64,000 bases of DNA from Prauserella aidingensis. GTDB taxonomy: Bacteria > Actinomycetota > Actinomycetes > Mycobacteriales > Pseudonocardiaceae. Positions 1 through 8,795 of the stretch are shown here, piece after piece (positions within the stretch are counted from its first letter, which is position 1; each line of letters begins with the position of its first letter). Both the position numbers and the translations under genes were made by a program. The stretch is taken from the NCBI RefSeq assembly GCF_024171865.1, contig NZ_JAMTCN010000013.1, positions 1 through 64,000 on the forward strand. The letters are read 5' to 3'. The notes below the pieces were generated by a model. It made no database searches, was not told where the DNA came from, and saw only the letters and a program-made list of their open reading frames with translations.

Positions 1-260
1 ACCTCACGCGTGGAGACCCGCAGTACCGGCGTCAATTCCTCCGCCACACCACGGTCGTCATCCACAGCAGTTGCAATCTCGGCCAACAGCGCCAACTCCT
101 CGGCGTCGAGCCGCGCCCGCCGAGCACGGATTTCCCGCAGTCGCTCGATCTTGCCGCCAACCAATTGCTCGACCGTGTCGTCGGACGCGGCTCCAACGGT
201 CCTCGACTGTGTTGTCGGCTGTGTTTGCAACGCGGTCTCCAACGCCGTCCCCCATGTCAT
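1..260 (-). CDS. DUF222 / HNH endonuclease (13E12-type) protein, 5' part only
   Basis: The gene runs leftward out of the window; only about 86 N-terminal residues are present. The frame from the ATG at 258-260 reads through a basic/acidic helix (KIERLREIRARRARLDAEEL) into ALLAEIATAVDD and ELTPVLRVSTREV. This is the usual opening of DUF222 domains, which precede a C-terminal HNH nuclease in the actinobacterial 13E12 repeat family. The frame stays open upstream to another ATG at 318-320. I prefer the inner ATG because a LexA-like palindrome ends 17 bases before it and would lie inside the gene if the outer start were used. Codon use is less GC-biased than in the neighbours, as expected for a mobile-type family. 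The HNH part cannot be seen, so the assignment rests on the N-terminus alone. Confidence 0.6.
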   Translation of the reverse strand, partial: MTWGTALETALQTQPTTQSRTVGAASDDTVEQLVGGKIERLREIRARRARLDAEELALLAEIATAVDDDRGVAEELTPVLRVSTRE

Positions 261-276
261 CCACAAACTCAATATA

Positions 277-292
277 TCGAACTCATGGTCGA
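277..292. promoter_or_regulatory. LexA (SOS) box upstream of the DUF222 gene
   Basis: TCGAAC-TCAT-GGTCGA matches the actinobacterial SOS box (TCGAAC-N4-GTTCGA) with one mismatch in the right arm. It lies 17 bases upstream of the preferred ATG of the minus-strand DUF222 gene. Several M. tuberculosis 13E12 genes are known LexA targets, which fits. The rest of 293-570 shows no gene I can support. Confidence 0.6.
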
Positions 293-570
293 ATACAAGA
301 CACGCAATAGGGTGAATCATCCAGCCCGCGCATCGAAAGCTCGCCCGAGGGGACACCACCAGCGCGACAACTACGGAGCCGGCCCGGGCGCATCGCCGGA
401 CGGTGCCGGACGGTGTCGCGGGAACGAGATCGCGGCCGGAAACCCTGTCGGTACCGTCCGGTCACCGCTATCGTGCAGGTATGTCTCCACCGTGACGCTC
501 GACGAATCGCCGGTCGAATCGGCCCGCCCGCACTGTCCGGAGCCTGACCCGGCGCGCGTGCGCCTGGGCG

Positions 571-1815
571 TTGCTCGCGGACGCGGTGCCGCTGTATCCG
601 CTGTACGCGCTGTTGTTCAGTGCGCACGGTCTCTCCGACGCGCAGATCTCCGCGCTGTTGGCCATCTGGTCGCTGACCTCTGTCGTCGCCGAGGTCCCCA
701 CCGGCGCACTCGCCGACCGCTTCTCCCGCACCGGTTCCATGGCCGCTGGCGGCCTCGCCCAGGCGCTCGCCTACGTGTTGTGGACGGCGTTTCCCGGATT
801 CGGTGCGTTCGCGGCCGGTTTCGTGCTGTGGGGCGTCGGCGGCACGCTCGTCTCCGGTGCGGTCGAGGCGTGGCTGTACGACAGCCTGGTCGAACTGGGC
901 GAACCGGAACGGTTCCGCCGCAGCTACGGCCGGCTGGACGCGTGTGAACTGCTCGCACAGATCCCCGCCGCCGTCGGCGCGACCGTGCTGCCCCTCGGCG
1001 GGTTCGAGCTCGTCGGCTGGGCCAGCGTCGCCACCTGTCTCGGCGCCGCGGCGGTTGCCGCCCGGCTTCCCGAACCGCCCCGCCACGACCCGCCGGCGAA
1101 CACCGACGACGACGTCAGCGGGGACGCGGAGCAGGGCGACGTGGCCACCGGCGGCACCGCCACCGACGGCACCGCCACTGACGACACCGCCACCGAGGAC
1201 GGGCAGGACGAGCTCGGGTACGTCGCCACGCTGCGGGCCGGGGTCGTCGCCGCGGCCCGCACCCCCGGGGTTCCGGTGGCCCTGCTCGTCGTGGCGCTCC
1301 TGACCTCGCTCGACAACATCGAGGAGTACTTCGGCCTGCTCGCCGAGGACTGGCACGTCCCGGTGGTGTGGGTGCCCCTCGCGGTGCTCGGCATCCCTCT
1401 CGCCGGTGCCGCCGGTGCGTTGGTCGCGGCACGCCTCCGCGACACGTGGGCGACCGCGCTGCTGCCGGCCGGTGTCGCGCTGTTCGCCGTCGCCGGATGG
1501 TGGGCGCAACCCGCGGGCCTGGCGCTCGTCGCGGTGTTCTACGCCGTGTACCGCGGCGTGCTCGTCGTCGCGGAGGCTCGGCTGCAGGAACGCATCACCA
1601 GCGGGACGCGGGCGACGGTCACCTCGATCGCCGGCGTCGGCACCGAACTGGCAGGGCTCGTCGTGTTCGCCGCATGGGCGGTCGCGGGCCTGCCCGCCGT
1701 CCTGGTCCTGGCCGTCGTCGTCGCGTTCGCCGTGACACCCGGACTGCGCTCGCGGAACCGGGTCGGCCCGCGTTCCGTCCGACGACACAGCACGGGCGAA
1801 GGGACACGCGGATGA
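571..1815 (+). CDS. MFS transporter
   Basis: A 12-helix major facilitator of about 414 residues in the inner membrane. The first half contains the helix 2-3 loop GALADRFSRTG, the MFS signature A region. The central cytoplasmic loop (about residues 168-215) is unusually acidic and threonine-rich, with short TAT-D-G/D repeats. The first transmembrane helix (AWALLADAVPLYPLYALLF) begins right at the only conventional start, a TTG at 571. The frame is open back to a stop at 493-495 without an ATG or GTG. The true start may be an unusual codon such as the CTG at 544, which follows a GGAG-like sequence. The stop overlaps the next ATG (ATGA), so the downstream membrane-anchored protein is cotranslated. 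The substrate cannot be told. Confidence 0.85.
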   Translation: MLADAVPLYPLYALLFSAHGLSDAQISALLAIWSLTSVVAEVPTGALADRFSRTGSMAAGGLAQALAYVLWTAFPGFGAFAAGFVLWGVGGTLVSGAVEAWLYDSLVELGEPERFRRSYGRLDACELLAQIPAAVGATVLPLGGFELVGWASVATCLGAAAVAARLPEPPRHDPPANTDDDVSGDAEQGDVATGGTATDGTATDDTATEDGQDELGYVATLRAGVVAAARTPGVPVALLVVALLTSLDNIEEYFGLLAEDWHVPVVWVPLAVLGIPLAGAAGALVAARLRDTWATALLPAGVALFAVAGWWAQPAGLALVAVFYAVYRGVLVVAEARLQERITSGTRATVTSIAGVGTELAGLVVFAAWAVAGLPAVLVLAVVVAFAVTPGLRSRNRVGPRSVRRHSTGEGTRG

Positions 1816-3134
1816 GCGGGCCGAACAGCGACATCGGCACCGGCGACGCCGGCACCGGTGGCGACCGCACCGGCGACGCAGGAACCGGCGACGCAGGAGC
1901 CGCCGGCACCGCAGGCGACACCGCCGACGACACCACGGCCGCGCACGTCACCGACGGTGACGGCACCGCCGATCCGGCATCCGTGGCCGGGCCGGAGCGC
2001 CGGCGGTGGTGGCAGCGGGCGAAGCGGTGGCAGCTGGTCGCGGTGCTCGGTGGTGCCGTCGTGCTCGCGGCGGCCGTCGCCGGATTCGTCGTCGTCTCGA
2101 CGCACAACTCGTCGGCACCGGCCGACGCGGTGCGTGACTACGTCGGGACGATCGCGCGCGGGGACGCCGAGGCGGCGAACCGCATGGTGGACCCGGCGGA
2201 CTTCCCCGGCAGGGCGATCGACACGTCGCTCCTGACCGACGAGGTGCTCGGTTCCGCGAACCGGCTGCGTGTCGAGGAGGTCGAACTCCGCGAGATCGAC
2301 GGCGAGCCTGCCGACTCGGTGACGTTCAGCCCGCACGGCGCGGTCGCCGAGGTCCACGTCGAGTACGTCATCGACGGCGCCGAGAACCATCGCATCCAGG
2401 AGCACCGCATCGGGGACCACCGCGGCGATGCGACCCTGCGCGCGCGGCTGACCGGATCGACGCTCGGCCTGTGGGAACACTGGACGGTGATCGATCCGCT
2501 GGTCGTCCCCGCGTACGTCGAGACATCGATGCACCAGGTCGTCGGCGTGGCCGGGATGGAGGGAGCCACGATCGGCGGCGTGGCCGTGCCCGCCAACCGG
2601 AGTGGCATCGATGCCTTCAGCCGCACCTACTTTCTGCTCTATCCGGGTGTCTACACCGTGCGCGGCGTGGAATCGCCGTACTTCACGGCCGAGCCGGAGA
2701 CCCTGGTCGCGACGCAGGTGTCGTGGGACGCCGACGAGTTCTGGGAACCGAGCGACCACACGCCGCCCGCCGGGCTGGCTCGGGTCGGCTACGACGACAC
2801 CGCGCAGCTGCGGGCGAAGGTGGCCGACGAGATGGAGCGGGCGCTCCGGGCGTGTGCCGAGGCGGTTCCCGACGTCCTGACAGGCTGTCCGAACGGCATC
2901 TCGGGCAACAGTGATGTGACCGCCGCGACCCTCGACCGCTTGCCCGAGGTGCGGCTGGGACTGGCCCAGTCCATCGGCGATGCGCCTCCGTTCCTGTGGC
3001 TGCGCAGCAGCGAAGACGGCCAAGTGGATGTCCGCTTCGCCGACGGTCGTGAGCGGTCGACGGACTTCTTCGTCACGGGCGAGGTGCGGATCGACGAGGC
3101 AGGCGAGGTGTCGGTGCGGCTGCTCGACTGGTGA
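1812..3134 (+). CDS. Membrane-anchored extracytoplasmic protein, unknown function
   Basis: A 440-residue protein whose ATG overlaps the stop of the MFS gene. Residues 1-58 are low-complexity Gly/Ala/Thr/Asp with GTGDAG-type repeats. A basic stretch (PERRRWWQRAKRW) precedes one membrane helix at about 74-95, so the remaining 345 residues should be outside. The first outer segment (DAVRDYVGTIARGDAEAANRMVDP) resembles the small alpha+beta accessory domains that follow one membrane helix in many actinobacterial proteins. A later segment (YPGVYTVRGVESPYF) looks like a beta-sandwich. No catalytic motif is visible. It may be a cell-surface partner of the upstream exporter; that is inference from coupling only. 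Confidence 0.75.
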   Translation: MSGPNSDIGTGDAGTGGDRTGDAGTGDAGAAGTAGDTADDTTAAHVTDGDGTADPASVAGPERRRWWQRAKRWQLVAVLGGAVVLAAAVAGFVVVSTHNSSAPADAVRDYVGTIARGDAEAANRMVDPADFPGRAIDTSLLTDEVLGSANRLRVEEVELREIDGEPADSVTFSPHGAVAEVHVEYVIDGAENHRIQEHRIGDHRGDATLRARLTGSTLGLWEHWTVIDPLVVPAYVETSMHQVVGVAGMEGATIGGVAVPANRSGIDAFSRTYFLLYPGVYTVRGVESPYFTAEPETLVATQVSWDADEFWEPSDHTPPAGLARVGYDDTAQLRAKVADEMERALRACAEAVPDVLTGCPNGISGNSDVTAATLDRLPEVRLGLAQSIGDAPPFLWLRSSEDGQVDVRFADGRERSTDFFVTGEVRIDEAGEVSVRLLDW

Positions 3135-3163
3135 TACTCGGCGCGGCGGAGCAGGGTCGTCAC

Positions 3164-3193
3164 AGTGCGACGTCGATCCGCGGATGTCGCACT
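3164..3193. promoter_or_regulatory. Inverted repeat upstream of the FAD oxidase
   Basis: Perfect 8-bp arms AGTGCGAC (3164-3171) and GTCGCACT (3186-3193) separated by 14 bases, ending 12 bases before the ATG at 3206. The position suits an operator over the promoter or the transcript start. No regulator gene is adjacent. Confidence 0.4.
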
Positions 3194-3205
3194 ATCGTGG
3201 GGATC

Positions 3206-4576
3206 ATGCTGCTCGAGGACCTGCGCCGTGACCTGCCCGCCGACCGGCTCGTCGACGACCCCGACGTCGTCGCCGGTTACGTCCACGACGAGGCCGAATG
3301 GGCGCCGCACGGAAAGCCGGACGTGGTCGTCCGGCCGCGCAGCGCCGAAGAGGTCCAGACCGTGGTCCGCGCCTGCCTCGCGCACGGGACACCGCTGGTC
3401 ACGCGTGGTGCGGGTACGGGCCTGTCCGGCGGGGCGAACGCCGTCGACGGGTGCGTCCTGCTGTCCACGGAGCTGATGACGGCGGTGCGGGAGATCGACG
3501 AGTCCGAACGCCTGGCCGTCGTCGAACCGGGCGTGGTCAACGACGACCTGCGCGCGGCGTGCGCAGAACGCGGTCTGTGGTATCCGCCGGACCCGGCGAG
3601 CGCGCCGTGGTCGACGATCGGCGGCAACGTCGCCACCAACGCGGGCGGCCTGTGCTGCGTCAAGTACGGGGTGACCCGCGACTACGTGCTCGGGTTGCAG
3701 GTCGTCACCGGAACCGGCGAGCTGGTGCGGCTCGGCAGGCGCACCGCGAAGGGCGTCGCCGGGTACGACCTGGCCGGGCTGATGGTCGGTTCGGAGGGCA
3801 CGCTCGGCGTCGTGACCGAGGTGACGGTGAAGCTGCGGCCGCTACGCGACCCCGAGCACACCGTGGCCGGGTACTTCTCCTCGATCGTCGACGCCGGACG
3901 TGCCGTCGCGGCGGTCGCCGACGCGGGTATCACGCCGTCAGCGCTGGAACTGGTCGACCGGCACTGCCTCGCCGCCGTCGACGCGTGGAAGAACATGGGA
4001 CTGTCGGTCGAGGCCGACGTCGTCCTGCTCGGCCGGACGGACGCGCCGGGCGCGGCAGGGGAGCAGGAGGCCGACCGTATGCTCGCCTGTTTCGAGGAAG
4101 GCGGTGCCACCTGGGCTGTCCGGTCGACGGACCAGGAGGAGGCGGACGCGCTCTTCTCCGCCCGCCGCCTCGCCTACCCGGCGCTGGAACGGCTCGGCCC
4201 GCTGCTCACCGAGGACGTGTGCGTCCCGAAGGCGGCCGTGCCGGAGATGCTGGCCCGCATCGAGGCGGCTGCACAGCGGCACGACACCCGCATCGCCAAC
4301 ATCGCGCACGCCGGTGACGGCAACCTCCACCCGCTGCTGAGCACACCGCCCGGCGACGACGCAGCCCGCGAGCGTGCCCAGGAGGCGTTCCACGACATCA
4401 TCCGCGACGCCCTCGAACTCGGCGGGACCGTCACCGGTGAGCACGGCGTCGGCCTGCTCAAGAAGGACGGCCTCGGTGCGGAGCTGGACGGCGAGGTCGT
4501 CGCCATGCACCGGGCCGTCAAGACCGCGCTCGACCCGCACGGCATCCTCAACCCGGGCAAGGTCATCCCGGACTGA
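3206..4576 (+). CDS. FAD-binding oxidase, GlcD / D-lactate dehydrogenase family
   Basis: A 456-residue protein of the GlcD/Dld flavoprotein family, which oxidises 2-hydroxy acids such as glycolate or D-lactate. The PCMH-type FAD-binding half shows VVVRPRSAEEVQTVV, RGAGTGLSGGA and PWSTIGGNVATNAGG, the classical pyrophosphate- and FAD-contacting segments. The C-terminal half carries NIAHAGDGNLHP and the closing GGTVTGEHGVGLLKK, which supply conserved histidines. The start is the ATG at 3206, just after an inverted repeat and a possible -10 (ACTATCGT). It stands alone; there is no GlcE/GlcF partner nearby, so a single-subunit D-2-hydroxyacid dehydrogenase is likely. The exact substrate is unknown. 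Confidence 0.9.
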   Translation: MLLEDLRRDLPADRLVDDPDVVAGYVHDEAEWAPHGKPDVVVRPRSAEEVQTVVRACLAHGTPLVTRGAGTGLSGGANAVDGCVLLSTELMTAVREIDESERLAVVEPGVVNDDLRAACAERGLWYPPDPASAPWSTIGGNVATNAGGLCCVKYGVTRDYVLGLQVVTGTGELVRLGRRTAKGVAGYDLAGLMVGSEGTLGVVTEVTVKLRPLRDPEHTVAGYFSSIVDAGRAVAAVADAGITPSALELVDRHCLAAVDAWKNMGLSVEADVVLLGRTDAPGAAGEQEADRMLACFEEGGATWAVRSTDQEEADALFSARRLAYPALERLGPLLTEDVCVPKAAVPEMLARIEAAAQRHDTRIANIAHAGDGNLHPLLSTPPGDDAARERAQEAFHDIIRDALELGGTVTGEHGVGLLKKDGLGAELDGEVVAMHRAVKTALDPHGILNPGKVIPD

Positions 4577-4721
4577 CGGGCTCGCGGCTACACCGCGGCG
4601 TCGCCGGTGCCGGGGTGTCGGTCGTGTCGCCTGGGTGGGTTGCCGCACTGCGCCGGGTCGGTCTCGGGCGGACAATGGCGAGCGGTCCTGGTTGCGTGTC
4701 CCGGACGTGGAGGTGCGGACG

Positions 4722-4841
4722 ATGGGTGGCCGGCACACCGAGTTCCTGGGCTTCGTCGGGCTCCTTGCCGTGGCTGTCGCGAGCCTGGTCGTCGTGGTCG
4801 TCGCCGGCCTGGCGATATCGGCGTGGGGCCTTCTGGGGTAG
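4722..4841 (+). CDS. Small single-helix membrane protein
   Basis: A 39-residue ORF with a good ribosome binding site (GGAGG seven to eight bases before the ATG). The peptide starts MGGRHTEFLGF and is then one long hydrophobic helix rich in Val/Ala/Leu, ending SAWGLLG. No family is recognised. It lies in the short convergent space between the FAD oxidase and a P450. It could be a real small membrane peptide or chance; the RBS is the main support. Confidence 0.45.
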   Translation: MGGRHTEFLGFVGLLAVAVASLVVVVVAGLAISAWGLLG

Positions 4842-4930
4842 GGCCTTCCGGGTGATTCCGTCGAGTTCGGTGTCCGTCCAGGGAGGCATGACAACGCCCG
4901 GCGGTCCGTCGCTCCTCGGTCCGCCGGCCG

Positions 4931-6388
4931 TCAGCGGCGGTGCAGCCGCACCGGCAGGCCGTCGGCGGGCACCGGCAGCGAGGTGTTGTCCCAGCGCGGG
5001 TGCACCCCGTCCGGCACGGTCCAGGTGTAGCTGCGCAGCATCTCGTGGAGGATCGCCTTCACCTCGAGCGTGCCGAAGTGCAGCCCGATGCACTTGTGCA
5101 CCCCGCCGCCGAACGGGATCCAGGCGAACCGGTGCCCGGCGTCCTCGCGACGGGATTCGGAGAAGCGGTCCGGGTCGAAACGGTCCGGGTCGGTCCAGAT
5201 GTCGGCGTCGAAGTGGTTCACGCCCGGCGCCGCGACGACGGCCGTTTCGGCCGGGATGTGGTGCCCCGCGATCTCCGTGGGCTTCACGGTCATCCGCATC
5301 AGCGTCGGCACCGGCGCCACCAGCCGCAGCGACTCCTTGATGATCAGGTCCAGCGTGGTGAGGCTCTCCAGCGCGTGGATGTCGGGGACGTCGTCGCCGA
5401 GCGCGAGCGACTCCTCGCGGGCGCGCTGCTGCCACTCCGGATGCCTGCCGAGGTAGTGCGCCGTGGCGCTGGTGGTGATGGTCGACGTGTCGTGCGCGGC
5501 CATCATCAGGAAGATCATGTGGTTGACGACATCGTCGTCGCTGAAGCGCTCGCCGTCGTCGGTGGCGGCTTGACACAGCCCGGCGAACAGGTCCGACCCG
5601 TCGGACTCACGTGCCGCGGGCAGGTGCCTGCGGAAGTAGCGCTCGAGGGTCTTCCGGCCTTGCACGCCCGCGCGGAACCGGGTGCCGGGCAGCGGGTACC
5701 GCACGATCGACGTCGCCGCGCGCACGGCGGCGACGAACGCCCGGTTGATCTCGTCGAGGTTCTCGTCGCCGCCGCGGCCGCCCATGAACACCTGCGTGGC
5801 GACGTCGAGTGTGAGCTGTTTGAGCAGCCAGTAGATGCGCACCGGACGATCGGCGTTCCACTGTGGAACGTTGGCTCGCACCGAGGGGCCCAGCTGGTCG
5901 ACGTAGCCGGTCAGCCGGTCGCGGGTGAACGCGGACTGCATGATCCGGCGGTGCATGCGGTGCTCGTCGAAGTCCAGGAGCATCAGGCCGCGGTGGAAGA
6001 ACTCGTCGATCATCCGGGTCCAGCCTTCCTGCGAGAAGGCCTTGTCCTTGTTGACGAGCACCTGCTGGGTGGCGTCGGGCCCGCCGACGGTCACCACTTT
6101 CTGCCCGAGCGATCCCATCCACGACACCGGGCCGAAGCGCTCGTAACGGTCGCGCAGGAACTCGTTGCCGAACCGGATGTAGCTCAGCGTGTGCCCGAGC
6201 AGCGGCGCACCCTGGTCACCGCGGACCGGTTCGAGGTCGCTGCCGCTCGGAGGGGGCGCGAGCGTGGTGACCCGACCGTGGGTCGCGCGCAGCCACGCGT
6301 CGTCGACCGCCTTCGGCGCGGGTGCGGCCAGTACGGACGACAGGCGTTCGCGCGCCGCCCGGTTGGCGTGTTCCAGCAGTGAAACCAT
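4931..6388 (-). CDS. Cytochrome P450 (possibly CYP136-like)
   Basis: A 485-residue haem-thiolate monooxygenase. Visible landmarks are the I-helix oxygen-binding segment MMAAHDTSTITT, the K-helix ExxR (KESLRL), the PERF-region analogue (FDPDRFSE) and the haem loop FGGGVHKCIGLHFG with the cysteine ligand. The ATG at 6386-6388 is preceded by GGGGAG at good spacing. It is 88 bases downstream of a short-chain dehydrogenase on the same strand, and the two probably form an operon. In M. tuberculosis cyp136 sits beside an SDR gene, and the sequence style (helix-rich N-terminus, no signal anchor) is compatible, but I cannot confirm the subfamily. Substrate unknown; a lipid or sterol-like molecule would suit the SDR partner. 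Confidence 0.92.
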   Translation of the reverse strand: MVSLLEHANRAARERLSSVLAAPAPKAVDDAWLRATHGRVTTLAPPPSGSDLEPVRGDQGAPLLGHTLSYIRFGNEFLRDRYERFGPVSWMGSLGQKVVTVGGPDATQQVLVNKDKAFSQEGWTRMIDEFFHRGLMLLDFDEHRMHRRIMQSAFTRDRLTGYVDQLGPSVRANVPQWNADRPVRIYWLLKQLTLDVATQVFMGGRGGDENLDEINRAFVAAVRAATSIVRYPLPGTRFRAGVQGRKTLERYFRRHLPAARESDGSDLFAGLCQAATDDGERFSDDDVVNHMIFLMMAAHDTSTITTSATAHYLGRHPEWQQRAREESLALGDDVPDIHALESLTTLDLIIKESLRLVAPVPTLMRMTVKPTEIAGHHIPAETAVVAAPGVNHFDADIWTDPDRFDPDRFSESRREDAGHRFAWIPFGGGVHKCIGLHFGTLEVKAILHEMLRSYTWTVPDGVHPRWDNTSLPVPADGLPVRLHRR

Positions 6389-6476
6389 GTCGACTCCCCG
6401 TCGCAGAACGGATCCGTGGCACTCCCGCCGCGGCGAGGTCCACAGTGGATGAGGTGGTGCCCGAGGGTGGCCGGGG

Positions 6477-7358
6477 TCAGTGACCCGCGTCCCCGGCCGT
6501 GCCGACCGCACGGGACTCGTACTCCTTGCGGGCCGTGTGGTCGGCGGCGCCGAGCACCCGATGGGCACCACTGGCGCGCAGCAGCGCGTCGGAGGCCTTC
6601 CGGGGCAGCAGTGCGCCGAGCGTGTTCGCCACCACCAGGTCGCGCGGCACGTAGACATCGAATCGCGGCCTGCGCACCGTCGCCAGCACGGCGGCCGCGA
6701 CGTCCTCCGGTGTCACCGGACGGATGGCGCGCGACTCGCCCAGACCGGTGGCCAGTTCGGTCCGCACGACCGACGGCATCACGACCGACATGTCGACACC
6801 GGTGCGGTGCAGCTCCGCGCGCACGGCACCGGAGAAGCCGACCACGCCGTGTTTCGTGGCGCAGTAGGTGGCGGCGCCCTCGAAGCCGATCCTGCCCGCC
6901 TCCGACGCGACGTTGACGATGTGGCCACGCCCGCGGGGGCGCATGCGCCGCACGGCCTCCCGGGTTCCGTGGATGACCGCGTGCAGGTTGATCGCCAGCT
7001 GTTTCGCCGTGACCTCGTCCGGTTCGTCGTCGATGCGGCCGAGCGGCATGATCCCGGCGTTGTTGATCACCACGTCGACCGGGCCGAGGGTGCCTTCCAC
7101 CGAGTCGAGGAAGCGCGTGTACGCGGCCGCGTCGGTGACGTCGACGCGCCACGCGTGCACCCGCGGATGATCGCGGAGCCGCTGGGGCAGCGCCGACGGG
7201 TCGAGGTCCGCGACGGCGACCGTCGCACCCGCCTCGACGAGCATCGTCGCCGTGGCCGCGCCGATGCCGCGCGCGCCACCGGTGATCGTGACGACCCTGC
7301 CCGTGACGTCCCGCTGCCTGCGGCCGAACCGTCCGCGTCGCCCGCGCTGCTGTCCCAT
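6477..7358 (-). CDS. Short-chain dehydrogenase/reductase (SDR)
   Basis: A 293-residue classical SDR. After a very basic N-terminus (MGQQRGRRGRFGRRQRD) come the NAD(P)-binding TGGARGIG motif, the NNAG motif (INNAGIMP), the catalytic serine (NVASEAG) and the YxxxK pair (YCATKHG). The C-terminal tail beyond the Rossmann core (LPRKASDALLRASG) is typical of actinobacterial SDRs that work with P450s or lipid metabolism. The ATG at 7356-7358 has a near-perfect Shine-Dalgarno (AAGGAGG). It is the promoter-proximal gene of a two-gene unit with the P450 at 4931-6388. Confidence 0.92.
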   Translation of the reverse strand: MGQQRGRRGRFGRRQRDVTGRVVTITGGARGIGAATATMLVEAGATVAVADLDPSALPQRLRDHPRVHAWRVDVTDAAAYTRFLDSVEGTLGPVDVVINNAGIMPLGRIDDEPDEVTAKQLAINLHAVIHGTREAVRRMRPRGRGHIVNVASEAGRIGFEGAATYCATKHGVVGFSGAVRAELHRTGVDMSVVMPSVVRTELATGLGESRAIRPVTPEDVAAAVLATVRRPRFDVYVPRDLVVANTLGALLPRKASDALLRASGAHRVLGAADHTARKEYESRAVGTAGDAGH

Positions 7359-7415
7359 CCGCGCCTCCTTGCGCTGACCGGGGAATGCCGGACCCGATCT
7401 TGACCGGCGAGCGCC

Positions 7416-7444
7416 AGCATCCAACTGACAACCCTGCATGTCAA
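7416..7444 (-). promoter_or_regulatory. Promoter with overlapping TGACA-N8-TGTCA operator
   Basis: On the minus strand TTGACA (7444-7439) and GATGCT (7421-7416) are separated by exactly 17 bases, a good sigma-70-type promoter for the SDR-P450 unit. The inverted repeat TGACA (7426-7430) / TGTCA (7439-7443) covers the -35 and spacer, so repression by a dimeric regulator is likely. The regulator is not in the window next to it. Confidence 0.5.
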
Positions 7445-7476
7445 TATCGACCGAACGGGTGGTGGGCGGGAAAACC

Positions 7477-8778
7477 TCAGGTCAGGCGGGCCGGGAGCCG
7501 CTCGTAGCCCCGCAGGATGCGCGTCGGCCGGTGCGCGGCGCCGGGCCGCAGCGACAGGTCCGGGAAGCGGTCGAACAACGCGCGCAGGCCGACTTCGCCC
7601 TCCATGCGGGCCAGCGCCGCGCCGAGGCAGTAGTGCCTGCCGGAGGAGAAGGCGATGTGCTCGCGGGCGTTCGGCCGCGTGACGTCGAACGTGTGGGGGT
7701 CGTCGAACACCTCGGGGTCGCGGTTCGCACCCGCCAGCAGCGTCGTCACGGGGGCCCCGGCGCGCACGGGCTTGCCCGCGATCTCCGTGTCGCGCACGGT
7801 CGTCCTGCCGGTGAGCAGCACGGGTGGGTCGAACCGCAGGATCTCGTCGACGGCGCCCGGCCACAGCGACGGATCCTGACGCACCTTCTCGAGTTGCTGC
7901 GGATGCTCGCGCAGCAGGGCGATGCCGTTGCCCAGCAGGTTGACGGTGGTCTCGAACCCGGCGGCCAGCACGAGACCCGCCGTGGCGCGGAGCTCCTTGT
8001 CGTTGAGGCCGACGCCGTCCTCTCGTGCCGCGACCAGCTTGCTCAGCAGGTTGTCGCCGGGGTTCTCCTTCAGCGCGGCGAGGTGGCCGCCCAGCCAGGT
8101 GTCGAACTCGGCCAGGGCGCGATCCGTCTCGCGGAACTGCCGCCACGGCATGCCCATGTCGAGACTGGGCGCCGCCGCGGTGCCGAGGGTGAGGACCTTG
8201 TGCCGCTCGTGGTCGGGGACGCCGAGGATCTCGGCGATCACGGTCACCGGCAGCAGGCTGCAGTAGGCCTCGACCAGGTCGACGTCCTCGCCCGCTCGCG
8301 CGCGGGCCTCCAAGGCGTCCAGTAGTTCGGCGGCGATCTCCTCGGTCCGGGTGCGCAGGTTCTCCACCGCGCGGGCGGTGAAGACCCGGGTGACGAGCTT
8401 GCGGTAGCGCGTGTGCTCGGGTGGTTCGGTGGCCAGCAGCGACGGTGGTTCGATCGGGTGCAGGTGGTCCGAGGCCGACCACGTGCTCAACCTGCCGAGG
8501 ACACCGTCGACCCGGTCGATCCCGGCGCGCACGTCCTGCGAGGTCAGCACGTCGCGGACGACCGAGTGGTGTGAGACGAGGTAGGAGTATTTGCCGCGGA
8601 TGATCGGCCCGCGGTCGTGGATCTCGTCGAACAGCCGGGTCAGCCCCAGGGTCGGCGTCTCGGCGGACTCGGTGAACAGTCTCGCCTGCAGATCTCCCTT
8701 GCCCGCGGCGCTGCGGAGCGCGGCGCGGGGGATCGCATGGGTCACGCCCCAGCGCACGGCCTTCTTCGCGACGGACAC
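7477..8778 (-). CDS. Cytochrome P450, soluble actinobacterial type
   Basis: A 433-residue P450 different from its neighbour at 4931. The I-helix reads LAAGFETTVNLLG (AGxET), the K-helix EILRFDPPV, and the haem loop FSSGRHYCLGAALARME. This pattern is typical of soluble actinobacterial P450s used in lipid or secondary-metabolite oxidation. The GTG at 8776-8778 is chosen because GGGAGG lies six bases upstream and the frame further up has no homologous sequence. A 14-bp palindrome sits just upstream (8796-8809). The gene is 118 bases upstream of the SDR, which has its own promoter. No ferredoxin gene is adjacent. Confidence 0.93.
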   Translation of the reverse strand: MSVAKKAVRWGVTHAIPRAALRSAAGKGDLQARLFTESAETPTLGLTRLFDEIHDRGPIIRGKYSYLVSHHSVVRDVLTSQDVRAGIDRVDGVLGRLSTWSASDHLHPIEPPSLLATEPPEHTRYRKLVTRVFTARAVENLRTRTEEIAAELLDALEARARAGEDVDLVEAYCSLLPVTVIAEILGVPDHERHKVLTLGTAAAPSLDMGMPWRQFRETDRALAEFDTWLGGHLAALKENPGDNLLSKLVAAREDGVGLNDKELRATAGLVLAAGFETTVNLLGNGIALLREHPQQLEKVRQDPSLWPGAVDEILRFDPPVLLTGRTTVRDTEIAGKPVRAGAPVTTLLAGANRDPEVFDDPHTFDVTRPNAREHIAFSSGRHYCLGAALARMEGEVGLRALFDRFPDLSLRPGAAHRPTRILRGYERLPARLT

Positions 8779-8795
8779 CCTTGGCCTCCCGTTAT

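Noticed and set aside
283..1788. 501-codon minus-strand frame over the MFS gene
   Set aside because: Arg/Gly/Asp-rich shadow without domain; the plus strand has 12 hydrophobic helices.
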